A stretch of 14,368 nt of DNA from a bacterium. GTDB taxonomy: Bacteria > Armatimonadota > Fimbriimonadia > Fimbriimonadales > JBAXQP01. The translations under genes were made by a program, and so were the position numbers. Shown here piece by piece: positions 13,817-14,368 of the stretch. The DNA lies in assembly GCA_037131655.1 (NCBI GenBank), contig JBAXQP010000034.1:1-14368 (forward strand). Direction: 5' to 3'. Numbering within the stretch: the stretch's first letter is position 1; every line of letters starts with the position of its first letter. The notes under the pieces were generated by a model. That model made no database searches. It saw only the letters and a list, made by a program, of their open reading frames with translations, and was not told the origin of the DNA.

Positions 13817-14368
13817 TTAGGTTCGGCGCTCGGTAACTAAATCGGCGATGGCTAATAGCGGTTGTGCGGCAGCGCCGAATGGTACAAGCGCTTCTTTTGC
13901 CCTTATCACAAGTTCATTTGCGACTTGAATTGACTTATCAAGACCATAAAGAGCGGGGTAGGTTGACTTGCCTCGCTCAACATCCGAACCAGTGGCTTTA
14001 CCAAGTTCGGAGGCATCTCCGGTTACGTTTAGAATATCATCAGTTACTTGGAAGGCAACTCCGATGCTCGAGCCGTATAGTTCCAATCGGCTTATTTGCT
14101 CCTCATCGGCTCCACTTAAAATCGCGCCTGATACGACTGCTGCCTGGATAAGCGCAGCGGTTTTTCGGGAGTGAATATAATCAACACGCTCGGCTTCGGG
14201 AGCTTGGCCTTCAGAAAGAATGTCCATCACCTGACCCGCTACCATCCCATCAGTACCCGAAGCTTCCGCGACTATTTTCAGTACACGAACCACTCGGTCA
14301 GCGGGGGCAAACTCGACATTCCTGCCGATAAGGTCAAAAGCTTGCGCAAAAAGGGCATCACCGGCAAG
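13817..14368 (-). CDS. ispA: Short-chain polyprenyl diphosphate synthase, C-terminal part (5' truncated)
   Basis: The frame is open to the window edge, so the N-terminus and the first Asp-rich motif (DDxxD) lie outside. The visible 183 residues begin LAGDALFAQAFDLI, the conserved segment after that motif in farnesyl/geranylgeranyl diphosphate synthases. Later come HSRKTAALIQAAVVSGAIL and the second Asp-rich region, FQVTDDILNVTGD, then GKATGSDVERGKSTYPALYG. The enzyme adds isopentenyl units to allylic diphosphates for quinones, carotenoids or lipid carriers. The last Asp of the usual DDILD is Asn here. The product chain length depends on the unseen region, so the ispA symbol is tentative. It converges on the glycosidase-like gene with a 62-bp gap in which I see no clear terminator. 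Confidence 0.85.
   Translation of the reverse strand, partial: LAGDALFAQAFDLIGRNVEFAPADRVVRVLKIVAEASGTDGMVAGQVMDILSEGQAPEAERVDYIHSRKTAALIQAAVVSGAILSGADEEQISRLELYGSSIGVAFQVTDDILNVTGDASELGKATGSDVERGKSTYPALYGLDKSIQVANELVIRAKEALVPFGAAAQPLLAIADLVTERRT

Noticed and set aside
1..14368. CRISPR arrays, tRNA or rRNA genes, insertion sequences, phage or defence genes
   Set aside because: No regularly spaced repeats, transposase or integrase motifs, cloverleaf-like segments or defence-system domains were seen on either strand.

Overview
The window looks like an ordinary chromosomal stretch of a diderm (outer-membrane) bacterium with mid-range GC. The diderm inference rests on an LptD/OstA-type outer-membrane barrel and an LptF/LptG-type permease of lipopolysaccharide export lying close together. 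Other genes have a Gram-positive or deep-branching flavour: FabI carries the Ala seen in Bacillus and Staphylococcus enzymes, and there is an McsA-like zinc protein. A deep-branching diderm phylum such as Armatimonadota would fit, but no rRNA or other marker is present, so this is only inference.

Layout. At 1-2904, all on the plus strand, lie the 3' end of an MFS transporter, a possible 62-residue membrane peptide overlapping its stop, a short hairpin-rich stretch, an unrecognised membrane protein with TPR-like and zinc-ribbon parts, and the LptF/LptG-type permease. A palindrome-containing gap then precedes lptD (3044-5386). A promoter-like site leads into a three-gene pyruvate dehydrogenase operon, pdhA-pdhB-pdhC (5459-8665), with overlapping or very close genes and no E3. 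Convergent to it by only 9 bp is a minus-strand pair: a class IV branched-chain aminotransferase and an overlapping short McsA-like zinc protein. A 258-bp divergent intergenic region separates these from fabI (10110-10874). Next come a secreted lytic transglycosylase, a YfcE-type metallophosphoesterase, and a secreted TIM-barrel glycosidase-like protein whose TTG start overlaps the phosphoesterase stop. The window ends in the C-terminal part of a minus-strand short-chain polyprenyl diphosphate synthase.

How they fit. PDH makes acetyl-CoA and FabI completes fatty-acid elongation. The permease and LptD export lipopolysaccharide, the transglycosylase remodels peptidoglycan, and the prenyl synthase feeds isoprenoid and lipid-carrier synthesis. 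The overall theme is central carbon metabolism plus envelope building.

I found no CRISPR array, tRNA, rRNA, insertion sequence, phage or defence system, and no convincing new multi-gene system. The better leads are the unrecognised TPR/zinc-ribbon membrane protein beside the Lpt permease, the hairpin-rich stretch upstream of it, the short McsA-like protein without a UVR tail, and the cysteine pattern of the exported proteins.
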